Part shown: piece by piece, positions 20,701 through 33,711 of the stretch
Numbering within the stretch: position 1 is the stretch's first letter
Layout: the number at the start of each line of letters is the position of its first letter
NCBI RefSeq assembly: GCF_021730395.1
Contig: NW_026461837.1
Location: forward strand, 1 to 64,000
Direction: 5' to 3'
Source of the DNA: Mercenaria mercenaria
Taxonomy: Eukaryota > Mollusca > Bivalvia > Venerida > Veneridae
Length of the DNA stretch: 64,000 nucleotides
Notes under the pieces: model-generated
The model's database searches: none
Told to the model about the DNA's origin: nothing
The model's input: only the letters and a program-made list of their open reading frames with translations
Program-made: the position numbers and the translations under genes

Positions 20701-23700
20701 TGTTCCTGCCATTGTAATGTCATAAGGCATCGCTAAATTGGTAAGATGGCCATTAGATTTTCTCTTTTTTTTCAAAACAAAAAAGATAAATTGCTAAATA
20801 AATATTGTAAGTATGTTTCGCTTCGCACTGAATCCAAAAGTTTTGCCGGTTTCAGTAAAGAAATAATAAAGACAAGAGCTGTTGTAGGACAATAACGCTG
20901 TATTATTTAAAACCTTGTATTAAATATGTTAAATAATGAAAATATAGATATATTAATTTAACAAGATCAAAAAGGGCACCGATTTTGAGACATGGAAGTT
21001 TCCTTCTTTAGAGGCTACCTAAGATAAGAGATAATAGCGATAAAATCGCTAAGGGAGCATAACTTTGCCAAAAAGCAAACCAGATTGATTGGACCTGTGT
21101 CATTCAAGTCATATCATCAGAGTGAACAAGTGCGATTCCCACAAGGGCTACTTAGATACTAATGTACGAGGGTTGTTCAATAAATACGAGGACTGGCTCT
21201 AGAACTTTGTTCCCAGTATGTGCTATTCAATATAACTGGTAAAGTTATAACCAGCAACACGTCCGCTAGCAACTGTTGAATGTTATTAAAATGAAATGAC
21301 AGCACACACTGCAAAACTAGATGTTACTTAAGAACCATAGCAATGCGCTAGCGGCCCAATCGGCATTTGGACATCTTAAATGTAAAATCATCAATGCTTG
21401 CATGTAAACGTAAATAAATATTTGCAATAGAAAGAAAAAAGTGAATATATTTTATAACATTTATGTGATATCTCCTTATCATTTAACGTCAATCGATCAA
21501 TCGAGTTTAAAATAAACAACGTCGGGGGCAGTCATACGTAGTTTGACATAAAATGACGTCACACGAACATCTAGGGAAACTGGGTACAATTTAAATAGAG
21601 CAATGACTTGAAAAAAAAAACATCAACATAAATGCTAGAATTATTGTAGAAAAAAAGAGCTTTAGCTGAACTATCTTTAAAGATAGCCCAGGCATCCATT
21701 AGCCTTAACTGAAAAATGTACCTATAGATAGGTTTGTTTCATGACTTCAAGAGAGATCAATGATAAAAGAAATCTAATATCTACATACTTAAAGTATTTT
21801 TTTGTGCTTGTCAAAACTAATATCTGTTTAAAATTAATATGCTTATTCCCCGGATAATACACTGACATGTAATTAAAGTTCAGTATATTTTCTATAGATC
21901 TAAACATAATTAAATAATTGCAAATAAAAGCAAAGTTGACGTTATGAAGACGTCACTGACGTGAGCCGCAAAGCGTATCCTTACTTTTAAAATGATCAAA
22001 ACGCAAACAAATGCATGGTAACAATTTCAGATTTGATTCGTATGTTTCAGAGACATTATGTTTCAAAATGTTACAAATTTATTACGTCTGTATTGGCTAG
22101 TTTTATGGCATCATCTAAATATTTTGTGAACGACCCATCTACATTCAAATAACATTGTGATAAAAAACGATATATAGGAAAAAACCGTATATTTGAATCC
22201 ACCAGTGGTTAAACGTACCCAAAACAGTTAAGTTAAAATGTTCGTAACTTTGTAAAACAGCAAAACAAATTATGTAATATGTGTATTGCTTGTCAGATTA
22301 TCACAATTAAATAAACAAGAGTTTCATGTTTAGGAGCATATCATCAAACACACAGAATATTTGGTAATTAAACAATATCTTTAACATCAGTCTACCTGTC
22401 TGTAACATGTTTTACCGTACATTTCCCGTACGATTGGATAATTAGAATATTATCAGAGAGTTGTCTCCCTTTAAAATGAATGTCATTAATTTTGTATAAA
22501 TAAAAGTGAACAACTGGTGAAAACTACGATCCACCTAGTTTTATAAAGTTTCATCGCTGGACATTTTTGCATATGCATCAAATAAAAGATAGGCCAACAG
22601 TTGTTCACAAACGTGAGTTTTCAGATGCGTTGAAGTGTCCGAAAGTGTGATCCCTTAAGCAGTCCTTTCTGGAATTCAATGTACAAATGAAAATCTGATT
22701 AAAATCATCTCCAATTAATGCTACGCACATTGGATCGGGGACAGGCTATTGAGACACTCTTTCACCAATCACAGAGTTTAAAAATATCTATATCATTTAA
22801 ACCAGGGATTCCAGTTTTCGATGTGTAATTATCACGTTCGGGTTTATAATTTTAATAAGACACACGAGAATTAGTTTTTTCCTTTTTTTCCATTCAAGAT
22901 TGAAAAGCGTTTGCCGATTGTAAATTATCCATAGGGCACGGTAAGTGTAATTAAATGCGTTTTGTAGGCTATGTTGAAAAGAGTATCTATTTAGAGAAAA
23001 CAAAAATAACGTGTATGTAAGACTGTAACTACACTCGGAATAGGTCTGCATACTACCACTTACATTTGGCTTTTGAAACACTCTTTCAGTTTGTAAATAC
23101 TGCTCGTATCCAGGGATATTGGTCACACGAAGAAATGATTTCTGACGAGCCTCGGTTATGGATTTCTTAACAAGTTGTCCCGCAGATTTCAGAGTGAATT
23201 CTCACCGTATGGCATTTCATGAATCAGATCGAGTTTTGATTTTTTGTATAGTTTTAATCAAAATTTAAAATCTGTTTTAATTATTTCAACTCGTCATATT
23301 TCATTTGACAGAGCTATATGTGTTAGCGGAATATTTATTATTTAAAGCATTGCACCATGTATTGAAATCAAATAAAACAGGAAAAGAAAAACAAAAACAA
23401 ATCATTTACAAAAAAAAAAACGTGTATATTTGTTGGTTATTAGCAATTTTGTAAGTCCAAACCAAATTTCTATTTCGGATAAGTAATAATCAAACACTGC
23501 TACGGTTACTCATAGAGCCTTACACTTTAGGCAAATATTTCCCCGAAGTACATCTTTTCCCATTTATATTTTTAAAGATCGATTCCTATGCCTCCGTAAA
23601 GTGATACATTTGAAGAGAACTTTTGCTAGGTTAAGAATGTGTATAATTATAAGGAAAGAAAACTGTCAACTTCCTAAATATGGTCCTCTACAATAACACA

Positions 23701-24216
23701 GCCATTTCTTCCTACATTAAAAGGAGATATTGACCATGAAACAATTTCAATCTTACTGACATAGTGTTAGCAATACTAACAAACGGAATCATTACATGAC
23801 TCCTTACATAAGTCTTTGGTCTGTAGTTTGTACTATTTACTGGTCTATAGTTCTACACTAAATTTTGCTGGGCTGAAGGCAAAACTTGAAGAAAAATATA
23901 TGAAAATCTATTTCTATGTCTTGTGATAAAACACTTTTAAAATGTTTGCTGGTCAGTCGGACCTCAGGCAATAGTTTAGACTATTGACCGGTAAGGCATT
24001 CAAAAAGTATACACTATAAGTCGTTATAGAGTTCTCTAGTTTCTCGTCTGTAATACAAGTCGTGACAAGCACTTAAATACTTCAGTACTTAAATAGTGAC
24101 AGTTAGGTTAAAATGATAACCTTTTCTACATACATGTGACAGAAAGCACATTCCACACTCTCACGCAAAGACCATATAATATCATATACGTTGCGTTATC
24201 TTTCGAAGTACCAAAT
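20701..24216. other. Intergenic DNA before the mosaic gene, with a possible mariner-like relic
   Basis: TACGAGGGTTGTTCAATAAA at 21169 resembles a mariner-type terminus, and TTTTGTGAACGACCCATCTA near 22120 is a poor inverted match. If real, this is a roughly 970-bp decayed element with no transposase left. A short block near 23115-23150 is repeated near 43760 (ACAAAGAAATGATTTCTAAC-like). Otherwise no genes are supported. Confidence 0.35.
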
Positions 24217-27200
24217 ATGCCAAACACATTTAACTATGGTAAGATATTTCTAAATTATTTAATGAAACTATTTATTCTTTTTAGTATTTTTGTATTTGTC
24301 AAAATAAATCGTACAATATCTCACTGTCACGGTAATTCAACTTATAATTAAGTCTATGTTCAAAACAAATATAACTTTCTTCGGTACTGTACTGAACAAA
24401 ACAGCTTATTCGCCATTTGTTACTTTGCCAATATCTTAAATGTTCCTAAAAGTACGGTTATGAAACTTTGTATATGCTATTAGTTGTGGATAAATCTGAA
24501 GCTTTCATTAAACTCAAACTATGCCATCATATAAATTTTCTCATTTTACATCTTTGATACATTTTTGAAAACTACTTAGATCTATATGCACAAAAATGTC
24601 TAGAATTTACAAACTAGCAGAAAACGATTTGAGTAAAAAAAAATGAAATCATGTTCATCGCAACCTATCTAGAAAGAGCATTTAATTTTTGTGTCATTCT
24701 AACAATTGAAACTCTACACCTCTGTATTTCTAGTAATGATATTATATTCACCCGTTTTCTAAACACACAACTTTCCTGCTTCTTTCTTTGACTTTTTCAA
24801 AAAACTGGGATGTAGTAGTAAAATGTGTAAAATATATCATATCGCGATTCAATGATTTTGAACATTTTATATGTGACTAACAACATGTTATATGTGTATT
24901 CAACTTCAAAACAAAGGACTTTCAGTACTTCTAAAGATATTGCCAAAATCTATTTTGTTTCTATGAAGATGTTTTCTAAGTTCCTTTACGATTCAAATGT
25001 AAAATGAAGTTATTTAACATATATATCCGGTTAGATGATTTTTTTATTGAGTTATTGATGATATTGATCAATACGCTTTTATAACTTTTCAGTTGCACTG
25101 TGCACTTGGCTGACTTTCGGAACTGCTGGTAAGTGGGTATTAACTGTTGTATTTAATTGATTTTGAACGATTTTTCATTTAAAGTAGTGGACCCATAATT
25201 ACACTTTGTAATTTCTGCGATATTGCTTATTGTGGTTTGGCATTCCGGTATTCTTTGGACGCGAGTATAGCCAAACGTGCACATGACTTTTCGTAAAGAA
25301 AGGAGAATGCGAACATCACATACGGAGAAACCGTAATTGCTGACTGTCATTACAGGTCCACTACCTTAAGAAAACATGGTATTTTGATGATTTAAGAAAA
25401 AAAACATGATATTTTAAGAAGTTAGCACAAAGCTAACTTATTTGGTGGAGTGATATCGGTATTAACCTTTTTACAGTGTCCCTTGAATGTTACAACTGTC
25501 CAAATATCGACAGCCTGAGCAAATGCAACACCTCCAAAATATGCAATCCAGCCGAGGTAAGTTAAGCTATCTCTCTGTCTGTCTGTTTGTCTGTCTGTCT
25601 GCCGGTCGGTCTGTCACCCAAAACCCTCATCCATCCATCGATCTATCGATCTATCCAATGCCCAAAATCCATCCATCCACACAAAACACACCCACCAACC
25701 CAACCATCCATCCATTCATCTACCCACACATCATCCATTCATCCATCCACCCATCCTTCCACCCATCCATCCATCCACCCAAAACCCATCCATCCATCCA
25801 CCCACCCATCATCCGTCCGTCCATCCTTCCACCCACCTACCCAATATCATCCATCCATCCATCCATCCAAAACCCACCCATATATCCACTTCTTTAGACA
25901 TCTGCATGGGAAGGACAAGTTTATCGTATGTGGCATCTCCTGATATATTTTCTGTCAATTCTTGACCATTTTTTGTTTCTCAATTAGTTTTCTCCCATCA
26001 AAAGACTTTTGCTTTACAAAAAGATGTTATAAATACTTGTCAAATGTAAGAACTTGATTATTTCTAAATTCTGTTCAAACATTTTTAATAGAATTTTTTT
26101 AATAGGTTTATGGGAATTAATACCTACCTTGGAACATTTTTTAAAACTTTTCTTGGGGTTAGGGTGGGAAAGGGGGTGGTAGGGCAAGTGGGGAACGGAA
26201 TTTAAGCTTGTACAGAAGTACATCTCTGACCAGCGTCTTTCCCTTTCAATCATTCTTGAAGAACTCCCGCGAAATCTCTAAGAAAACGAGATTTCGTGAA
26301 ATAAAACCAATAGACCATGAAATGAGGGACATTTGGGAAGAGAGGTTTCCAATGGGGACTACTGACCCTACTACAAGACCACTTATGTCTTTGTTTACAT
26401 AAGAAACAACATTTTGAGCTAATAATTACGAAATACTACGTAGTCACGTTCCGATTATGTCTTATAGATAGTTTTATCTTTAAAAAATAGAAGAAACATT
26501 TATCATTAATTAAATTAACATTTACATTGCAATGTACTCGTGCGAAGTTTATATTTACTATGTGTATCATCAGTTCCACCGGTATTGTCATTCTATTTCA
26601 ATTTCGATCTTTTTAATATATGGATTTCCGAGAACGCTATAATTGATCTGATTATGACAGTAATGATCTACACTGATATCTACATGTTTATGTATTTGGA
26701 GAATAAGTATTGAATACTTGCATCTATGATGTGTTTTGTTTAGTTCTCATTACATCTAGTTTAATTAGTTTTCAAATGCTGTTGGCATGGTCTATTTTCA
26801 GGTTTGTTTTCAAGACGCTGTAATATCTGGACAGACAACAACAGTGAATCTAGGCTGTATAGATAACAAGGTACTATGAAAAGCAATTGGCGTATTCATA
26901 ATGCAGTTTCAAAATTAATTTTACAAAATAATATATCCATCTGTCCATACTTCATGACTATACTTCTGTGAATGTGTCCTTAGAGCGGCCGTCATTTATC
27001 AATTGGATCATTTTGGTAAGCAATTTATATGCCTGTTGGGTTTTAGAGAAATCGATGTTTGCGATAGAATTAATGGCCTTTAAAAGTTTACTTTTCATAA
27101 AATGTTTCAAACGTTAATAAAGAAATCTTATCTGTTCTTTTAATATCGAAACATATTACTCGGTCTGAAAACGATACAATCCATCTATAAACTGATCAAC

Positions 27201-30200
27201 ACTTTTGTAGTGGCTTGGAACCTGTTTTTCGACTTTGCATCTAGGTTAGGCCTACAGTTAAGTTAGCTTGACCTTGATTTCTCTTAAAAAGACAAAATCA
27301 TGGTGTTTTTACCACATTTATTCTCTCCCATTTTGTTATTGCAAATGGTGGCCCCCGAGAACAAATCTTCGGAAGTAAAGTGGCTGAAGACTATATGGGT
27401 ATTGAATGTAGATGTCACATTTTTGCTGAAAGCTATACATGTTTTATATCCAGTTTAATGTTTTAAAATGTGTAAAATAACACACTCTTTATACGATTTA
27501 GTGACGAACCTGTCCACCTGAACATTAAATAAGGCTACATTATTTGTCGTTTAAGCAATGCGGGTCACAAAGCAGCGGCTCAGGGGCACTGATTGGTAGG
27601 GAAGTTTCCAGACGGCAAGACAACCGATGCCATGAATGTTGTGCAAGCGATCACTGTAATAAACTGTTGTGTAGCCAACGAAAACGTAAGCTGAATTCAA
27701 CTTTAAAAAACTGCGTTCGTATATTTCCTTGTATTAACTTAATTCTGTAAATTTTGTCAGTTTATAAAGAAACAGTTAAGCGTGCCGTAAAAAGATGAAA
27801 CATTTTACATGAATAACAAGAAGACATTAATATCTAGCAATGAAAGAAAACAAGTGGACCCTGTTTCTACGATTTCTAATGTAGATGCGATGTGTAGCAT
27901 AATTATTATTTAAATGTTCATTTTATTTCCTTCAGCTTCGCAATGTCTTGATGATGAAACAATAGACTGCGTACGAATGGATTCCGTCTTCGGAATATGC
28001 AAAGATATACAACATGCAAAATCACTGTGTCCTAAATTCTGCCATTTGTGCGATGTCGGTATGTATCGTTTATTGAAGAGTACGATGTGCGCTAATTTGT
28101 TTCAAGTTATTATTCAATTCACGAGCAAAGTCGGACACTATTACGATATAGATCTTAGACCGGGTATTAGTTCATTACGTTACTTTTTGACCTTAACAGT
28201 TGATGGTGTATGGTCCGAATGGTCAACCTGGTCTGAATGTGATGTGACATGTGAAAGTGGGACACAGACACGTGCGAGGACATGCACAAATCCAGCGCCG
28301 GCACACGGTGGTCTAGACTGTGCAGGGAACAGCATGGAAACGAAGCGTTGTTACAAAGAACTTTGCCCTGGTAAAGTATATGTACTCTTTAAAATACTGT
28401 TTTTAAGAAAGTGTGACGTATATAACACATGTCATGAAAGTCCTAAGAGAAACACCATTTGAGAGTGAAAAGGATTTTTTTACATTATCTTTCATTTACA
28501 TTTAGATAAAAAGACTTTAACATCAGACATCGATTTCATGTTTATAAGTAACAAATCATTTAAAAATGTGTTCGTTTTTTGCAGTTATCATTTGCATGTG
28601 AATGTTGGATACACATTTCTAATTGATAAAACAATTTATAAAGTTGAATTAGAATGTAACTAATATTTTACAGGAATATAAATTCAATTTATGGACAGAA
28701 CTTTTCATTTCTATTCCTAGTGCTAGTCAAGCGATGATTAATTTGTTGTTAAAGTGATTCATTTACTGTCATAACCAATTTTTATGCATTAATTACTACA
28801 TTTAAAATATATTGATATTGTTTGAATGCTAATTCCGCAACTTTGAATGAAACACATATGGTTGTGTATACTTTATGTAAATATGAATCAACATTTCGGT
28901 CTTGAAAATGTCTGCAACTGCTTAAAACTGGTCAAAGCATATTCGGCCAAGACGAAATAAGTCAATTACAGAAAACGGTACAAAGTAATCATATTCCAAT
29001 TAGTCCCGTCTATAAATTGGTCCCTATTCTTTCTGTTGGTATTATCGTAACATAAGTATAGCATTTGGTATCAAGAACTTTGAAAATACATAATATTTAT
29101 AAATTTGAAATACTGACAAGTATTAAAGTAGGGCCTGGTTAAATCTTATATGAACAACTATATGATTAAATATTATAGTCCAATTTCGTGTAAAATTTTA
29201 ATTTTCTGTCTACTTGATCACTGTGAAGTTCATGGACAATGGAGCGAGTGGGCATCTTGGGAAGCTTGCAGTACTACATGTGATGTTGGTATAGAAAGAA
29301 GACAGCGCAGCTGTACAAACCCAGCACCATCTCGATTCGGAGACCACTGCTTTGGTTTGAATGTCGACGATAGGTTGTGCATGCCAGGGGCTTGTAGCAG
29401 TACGTTAGTTTTTTCTTCTGTCTCATACCAACATGGAATATGTTAAACGATAGCATATTACTTATTTTCCAAATTACTGTATTTTGCACCAAACTTAGTC
29501 ATGTTTTAATGAAATATAAATGCAAGTTTACAGTGTACATAGTCATAACTACCTTTTCAATATAAATGGATAACTGATTTAGTCTATTCGCTGAAAAATA
29601 TCTGACAATTGTTCCAGACGGTGGCTGGTCACCCTGGCAACCTTGGGATCCATGTAGTGTTTCCTGTGGTGAAGGAATTCGGTCACGGTCAAGGACTTGT
29701 AGCAATCCAACACCTTCACCTTATGGTCAATATTGTGTTGGAAATCCTTTTCAAATAGAGACGTGTAGCACTGAAGCATGTGAAAGTAAAGTAATATATA
29801 TATACTTAAGTATATTTTACCCGTTTTTAAATGTTACCCCATCTTCCCCGCCCCCATTATCATTTTGATAATTTAGTTCCTGCAGAAACTAATCATATAT
29901 TACATTTTGTCATGCACATCATTACAACTAATGTCGAAATAAGCGAAATAAGAACGGCTAACAACACTACAAAGAAATAAATTTTAGTCAAAAACCTACA
30001 ACATTCAGGCGGAAATAGAAATAATAGTCGATTGTGATACTGACTTGTAATATAACAACTCTGTATACATGTACATATTTGTTTTATTAGCGACCGTGAA
30101 AGATGTTGCCTTCCAAGCACACACTCTAACGAACATTGCCCCACTAAATGGTGAGAAACTCGTGTTCAGCACAACAACATTTGACAAAGGATCGGGTTAC

Positions 30201-30512
30201 AACAACAAAACAGGAACTTACATAACGCCTGTCGCTGGAATCTATATGTTTACCTTGCAGTTGTGTATTACTGCTAGCAGATTCATTTTCTTTGAAATTG
30301 ACACGGCAAAGGGTCCTATTCATAAAGGTTGCTTTAATGACGATGCAAGCGATTATAGTGGTTGCCAGACAACCACAACTATTGCAGAACTGGGTGCAAA
30401 GGAACATGTTTGGATAAAGAGCGGATCTTCTACCAGTGGAACTGATTTCTGGAAGCAATCGGAAGTCTGGAATAGTTTTTCTGGTGTTCTAATTAGCGCA
30501 GTTACGAAATAG
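24217..30512 (+). CDS. Mosaic secreted protein: Ly6/uPAR-like, ShK, three TSP1 and C1q domains, 463 aa, ten exons
   Basis: Exons: 24217-24238, 25093-25128, 25477-25556, 26802-26870, 27556-27685, 27936-28058, 28200-28370, 29229-29399, 29618-29785, 30091-30512. Every join keeps frame with GT and AG sites. Residues 1-19 form a signal peptide ([19 protein letters not shown]), so it is secreted. Residues 20-112 are a three-finger Ly6/uPAR-like domain, opening ECYNC and closing with CCASDHCN (Cys98, Cys103, Asn104). Residues 113-153 are a six-cysteine ShK domain ending CPKFCHLC. Residues 154-323 hold three TSP1 repeats, each a single exon, with [20 protein letters not shown] or [10 protein letters not shown] then C-x2-G and RxRxC. 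Residues 324-463 are a C1q head with GSGYNNKTG and [10 protein letters not shown], about three quarters identical by eye to that at 10348. Exons 6-9 are symmetric phase 1-1. Family knowledge suggests adhesion or microbe binding; no function is shown. The first tiny exon is the least certain part. Confidence 0.85.
25568..25885. repeat. Microsatellites in intron 3 of the mosaic gene
   Basis: A CTGT-type run (25568-25616) is followed by an imperfect CATC/CCAC run up to about 25885. Long open frames here (His-Pro-Ser repeats) are an effect of the simple repeat and are not genes. Confidence 0.9.
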
Positions 30513-31010
30513 ACAAAACAATTCAGCTGTTTCTCACTGCTTAACAATTGTCATAGAATTGTTTTATTCTTTTTCATAATCAACAAGTATACAGAATACT
30601 CTGATATAGCTTGTGGCTTTATGTAAAAGCAGAACTGCACTTTTATGCAGAATGCACGCATTGTTTATTTTCTTATTGCAAAAGGTTTGAAGTGAATTTA
30701 AACAATTGTTCATTGCTCTAACATAATATATTTTACATTTTATTCAGGTTGTGTAAACAGTTATTACAAACGTATCGACTGATACTTCGTCATTTCTCTC
30801 TCCATGTCATATTATTAGCGCCGCAATATCATCTAAGATAGTCTGTAAATTGAAAGATTGTTTAGATCATTGAGTAATAAAGTGAATACATTTGCTGAAC
30901 TTAAAAGTACAGGATTCTTTCGTTGAAAGAATAGATTGTTTCATGAAGAAGTTGCAATGGTGTCCTTTTTAAGAGTACGATTTTGACGCCATTTGCAGGT
31001 AACACCGGTC
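30513..31010 (+). other. 3' UTR and downstream flank of the mosaic gene, duplicate of 10776-11310
   Basis: It matches the C1q gene flank for about 500 bp past the stop, including the AATAAA at 30876-30881. The duplication therefore included the C1q exon and everything after it. Upstream intron sequence is not obviously shared, placing one breakpoint near the start of the exon. Confidence 0.75.
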
Positions 31011-33421
31011 AACGGTATCAGGTCACCTATTTTTTATCATGGCAAATACTTCAAACTTCAGGAGGAAAGTGTTGAAAAATGCTAATCTGAACATTTCAAC
31101 CTTCATTGAAAATTTCAGCGAATTCTAGTAAGATGGGTGAAACATAATATAATGGTTTTAATAAAGCGATATGTAAAACAATTTTCTTTTTACATACATG
31201 ATTAGTAATACATGTATTTATAGGTATATGTGTCATCGATTTAAGCATACTTTAGTTAAATGTTTGTGGACATTGTTATCTTAAAATCACTCATTTGCAG
31301 AAATTTGGCATGAAACAAAATATTACATGAAAAAGTTTCTGCTGAATGAAAAACAACAATAGATATATCATTATAAAACCTATTTGTTTCCTATATTTTA
31401 TATGTTTATAAACCACTTGCAAAATAAACCACTTGCAAAAATTAAAAATATCGGCAAATATTTCTGCACGATATTGAATTACTTCACGGATGAACAAGGG
31501 ACACTCTTCTGCTTTTAAAAAGATTATTGGAGATCAACTAAATACATATTCTATCAAACAATTAGGGTATTCTACAAAATAAAAACAAAATTTAAAATTT
31601 TCATGTACATTGTAATCACTTAGTTTACATGCATTGCTCCATACAAAGTTTACAAAATGACAAAATAGTAAAATGGAACAATAAAATTAATAAATACTTC
31701 TTATAAAACATTAGGCCTTTAGAAAAGTAACGCGGTTATGAATGTGTAGTGTTCAACATTAAAAAATAGTATTTCTTTACTATTTCCATCACAATATTAG
31801 AAATAAGAATAGAATAAGATGTAATTTAAGAAAAAAAGTATTTTGCTTAAAATGTGCTGAGTTTAGGTGACATATGAAAATAAAAGCTATAAAAATTTTG
31901 TTTGTTTGTTTGTTAGTTTGAACAGCCGTCATGTAAAATGTCAAACTTTTTTAGGGTGCACAGGGCAAACATTAAACTATATGATTTAAAAGGGCTTGAG
32001 CTATAAAGCTGAAAGTTCGCACATTCATTGACTATATCAATTTGGATATAACTTCCCAAAAATACTTTCTAAAACTGAACTGAATTAAATTAAGGTAAGA
32101 GAAGAGACAAAATCTCATTACTTTGAAAACCACGCACATACAGACGGCTTTAATGTACATCATATCTACCTGATAATCTCACCGTTATCGTCATAAAGCT
32201 TAATGAAATGAGCGAAAATGATATCATCTATATCCATACCTTTAAAGTTCCGCTACTTACGCCCAAACGAGTATTATATGAAAGCCAGAGTTTGTAGCTG
32301 AGACCTAATATTTACTGAAAATATGACCCACTGCATCGGATCTGACCAATTAGTCATGAACATGTTCAAGAATAAACAACAAATAAACAAAAACCGTGAA
32401 AGCCTATTTCAAACCGAAAGTATACTTTCCGACTGCTTACGGACCCGTCGCGCATCTTCGGATTTTTTCTGAAGAATGCTCCTAAACGAGGCTATAATTT
32501 ATAAATAGATGCAAAATATATTCCCCAACGATAACTGGTAATTAACTGGTGATAACGATTATAATGTTTACAAACATAGCAAAGGGAATTCAACATTTTT
32601 GTAACTGGTTAAAATGTACATATTTCTTGCTTGTATACCAATTACAAATAAGCTCAGTGGTAAAGCATACTGATTATGTTCATCAGATCTTTTGATGGTT
32701 TCGAAACTCATAGCAGTTAATTTTATTTTTATTTTTGCATAAAAACGATTCTTTCTTTTACTATGACACAATGACAGAGAAATATCTGAGGCCGATATGG
32801 CAGCTGGGAAAAGTTATTGGTATTAGTTAAATGCATGTGCTAAACACATAAACAGAAAGCAGATAGTGAACATAATGTTTTATAAAGACCTGTATGCACA
32901 TAGAAACCACCAAAAAGAGAACAGAATTAAAAACGGATAGGAATAACAAAACAAAAAGAAAAAAATATGAACTTATGAAAAAAATTCGTAATGAGGATTC
33001 GAACTCATACAAAACGATTTGATGATTTGCTATTGGTATCTGCATTCTTTTGTGCACAGTTAAAATAAAACAAATACTAATATTTACTTGTCAAGTATTG
33101 CACAAGCAATAGGAATTGTAATTATATCTATTATCATGAAATGGACGCGCCCTCGGGTTTGCGCGGAAATTACGTTATCATTGGGGATAAGTACGTTATT
33201 TAAACGGATATTCGTTTGAATTAATTTTAAAATCACCTGATCCCGAAGGATTTCCGACCGATTACAGAAAAAGCGATAAGCACGAAAGTAGGATAAAAAG
33301 ACCACCCATGTCAGTCTAAGAAAATACAAAAAAGATCATTCGTTTCTCTGCACATGTTTTAGCTTTAAGGGAATTTTGCACAGCTATCATAATGTTTTAG
33401 TAGTATATTTCAAAATTAATA
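31011..33421. other. Intergenic DNA, nothing recognised except a short dispersed repeat
   Basis: 32170-32250 is related to 12890-12955. Small open frames have no family resemblance. Confidence 0.5.
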
Positions 33422-33690
33422 GGTGGGCCGGTGGTCTAGTGGTAACACGCTTGACTGTCACTGGAAATTTCTGAGATGATCTCGAGTGTCTCCCACCTAA
33501 CTAAGAGACCTGTACTGGTTCTTCCCAGGAAATACGGCTTCGCGTGTATCGGTGCTATACACTGGGCACGTTAAAGAACCAGACTGACTATTCGCAAAGA
33601 GCCGGACAGGCCTGTATCGAAAAAGGTAATGGGGGCATTATCTCACTCTGTCCCTCTGGCTGCGTTTGCTATATAGACAGTTGGCTAACT
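33422..33690 (+). mobile_element. tRNA-headed SINE
   Basis: GGCCGGTGGTCTAGTGGTAA is a clear A-box head. The body contains GTACTGGTTCTTCCCAGGAA and GTGCTATACACTGGGCACGT then TAAAGAACC, phrases I recall as a conserved SINE core in molluscs and other marine invertebrates (from memory, not checked). Its 3' part merges with the left arm of the inverted-repeat element at 33712. Confidence 0.6.
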
Positions 33691-33711
33691 TGGAAAAGAG
33701 GCCTGGTTAAC

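Noticed and set aside
21169-22140. Complete mariner element
   Set aside because: Only the left terminus looks convincing; the right match is poor and no transposase remains, so it is mentioned only as a possible relic.
25487-25943. Histidine-proline-rich open frames of 118-136 aa
   Set aside because: They read through CATC/CCAC microsatellites; only the first 70 bases are real coding sequence (exon 3 of the mosaic gene).
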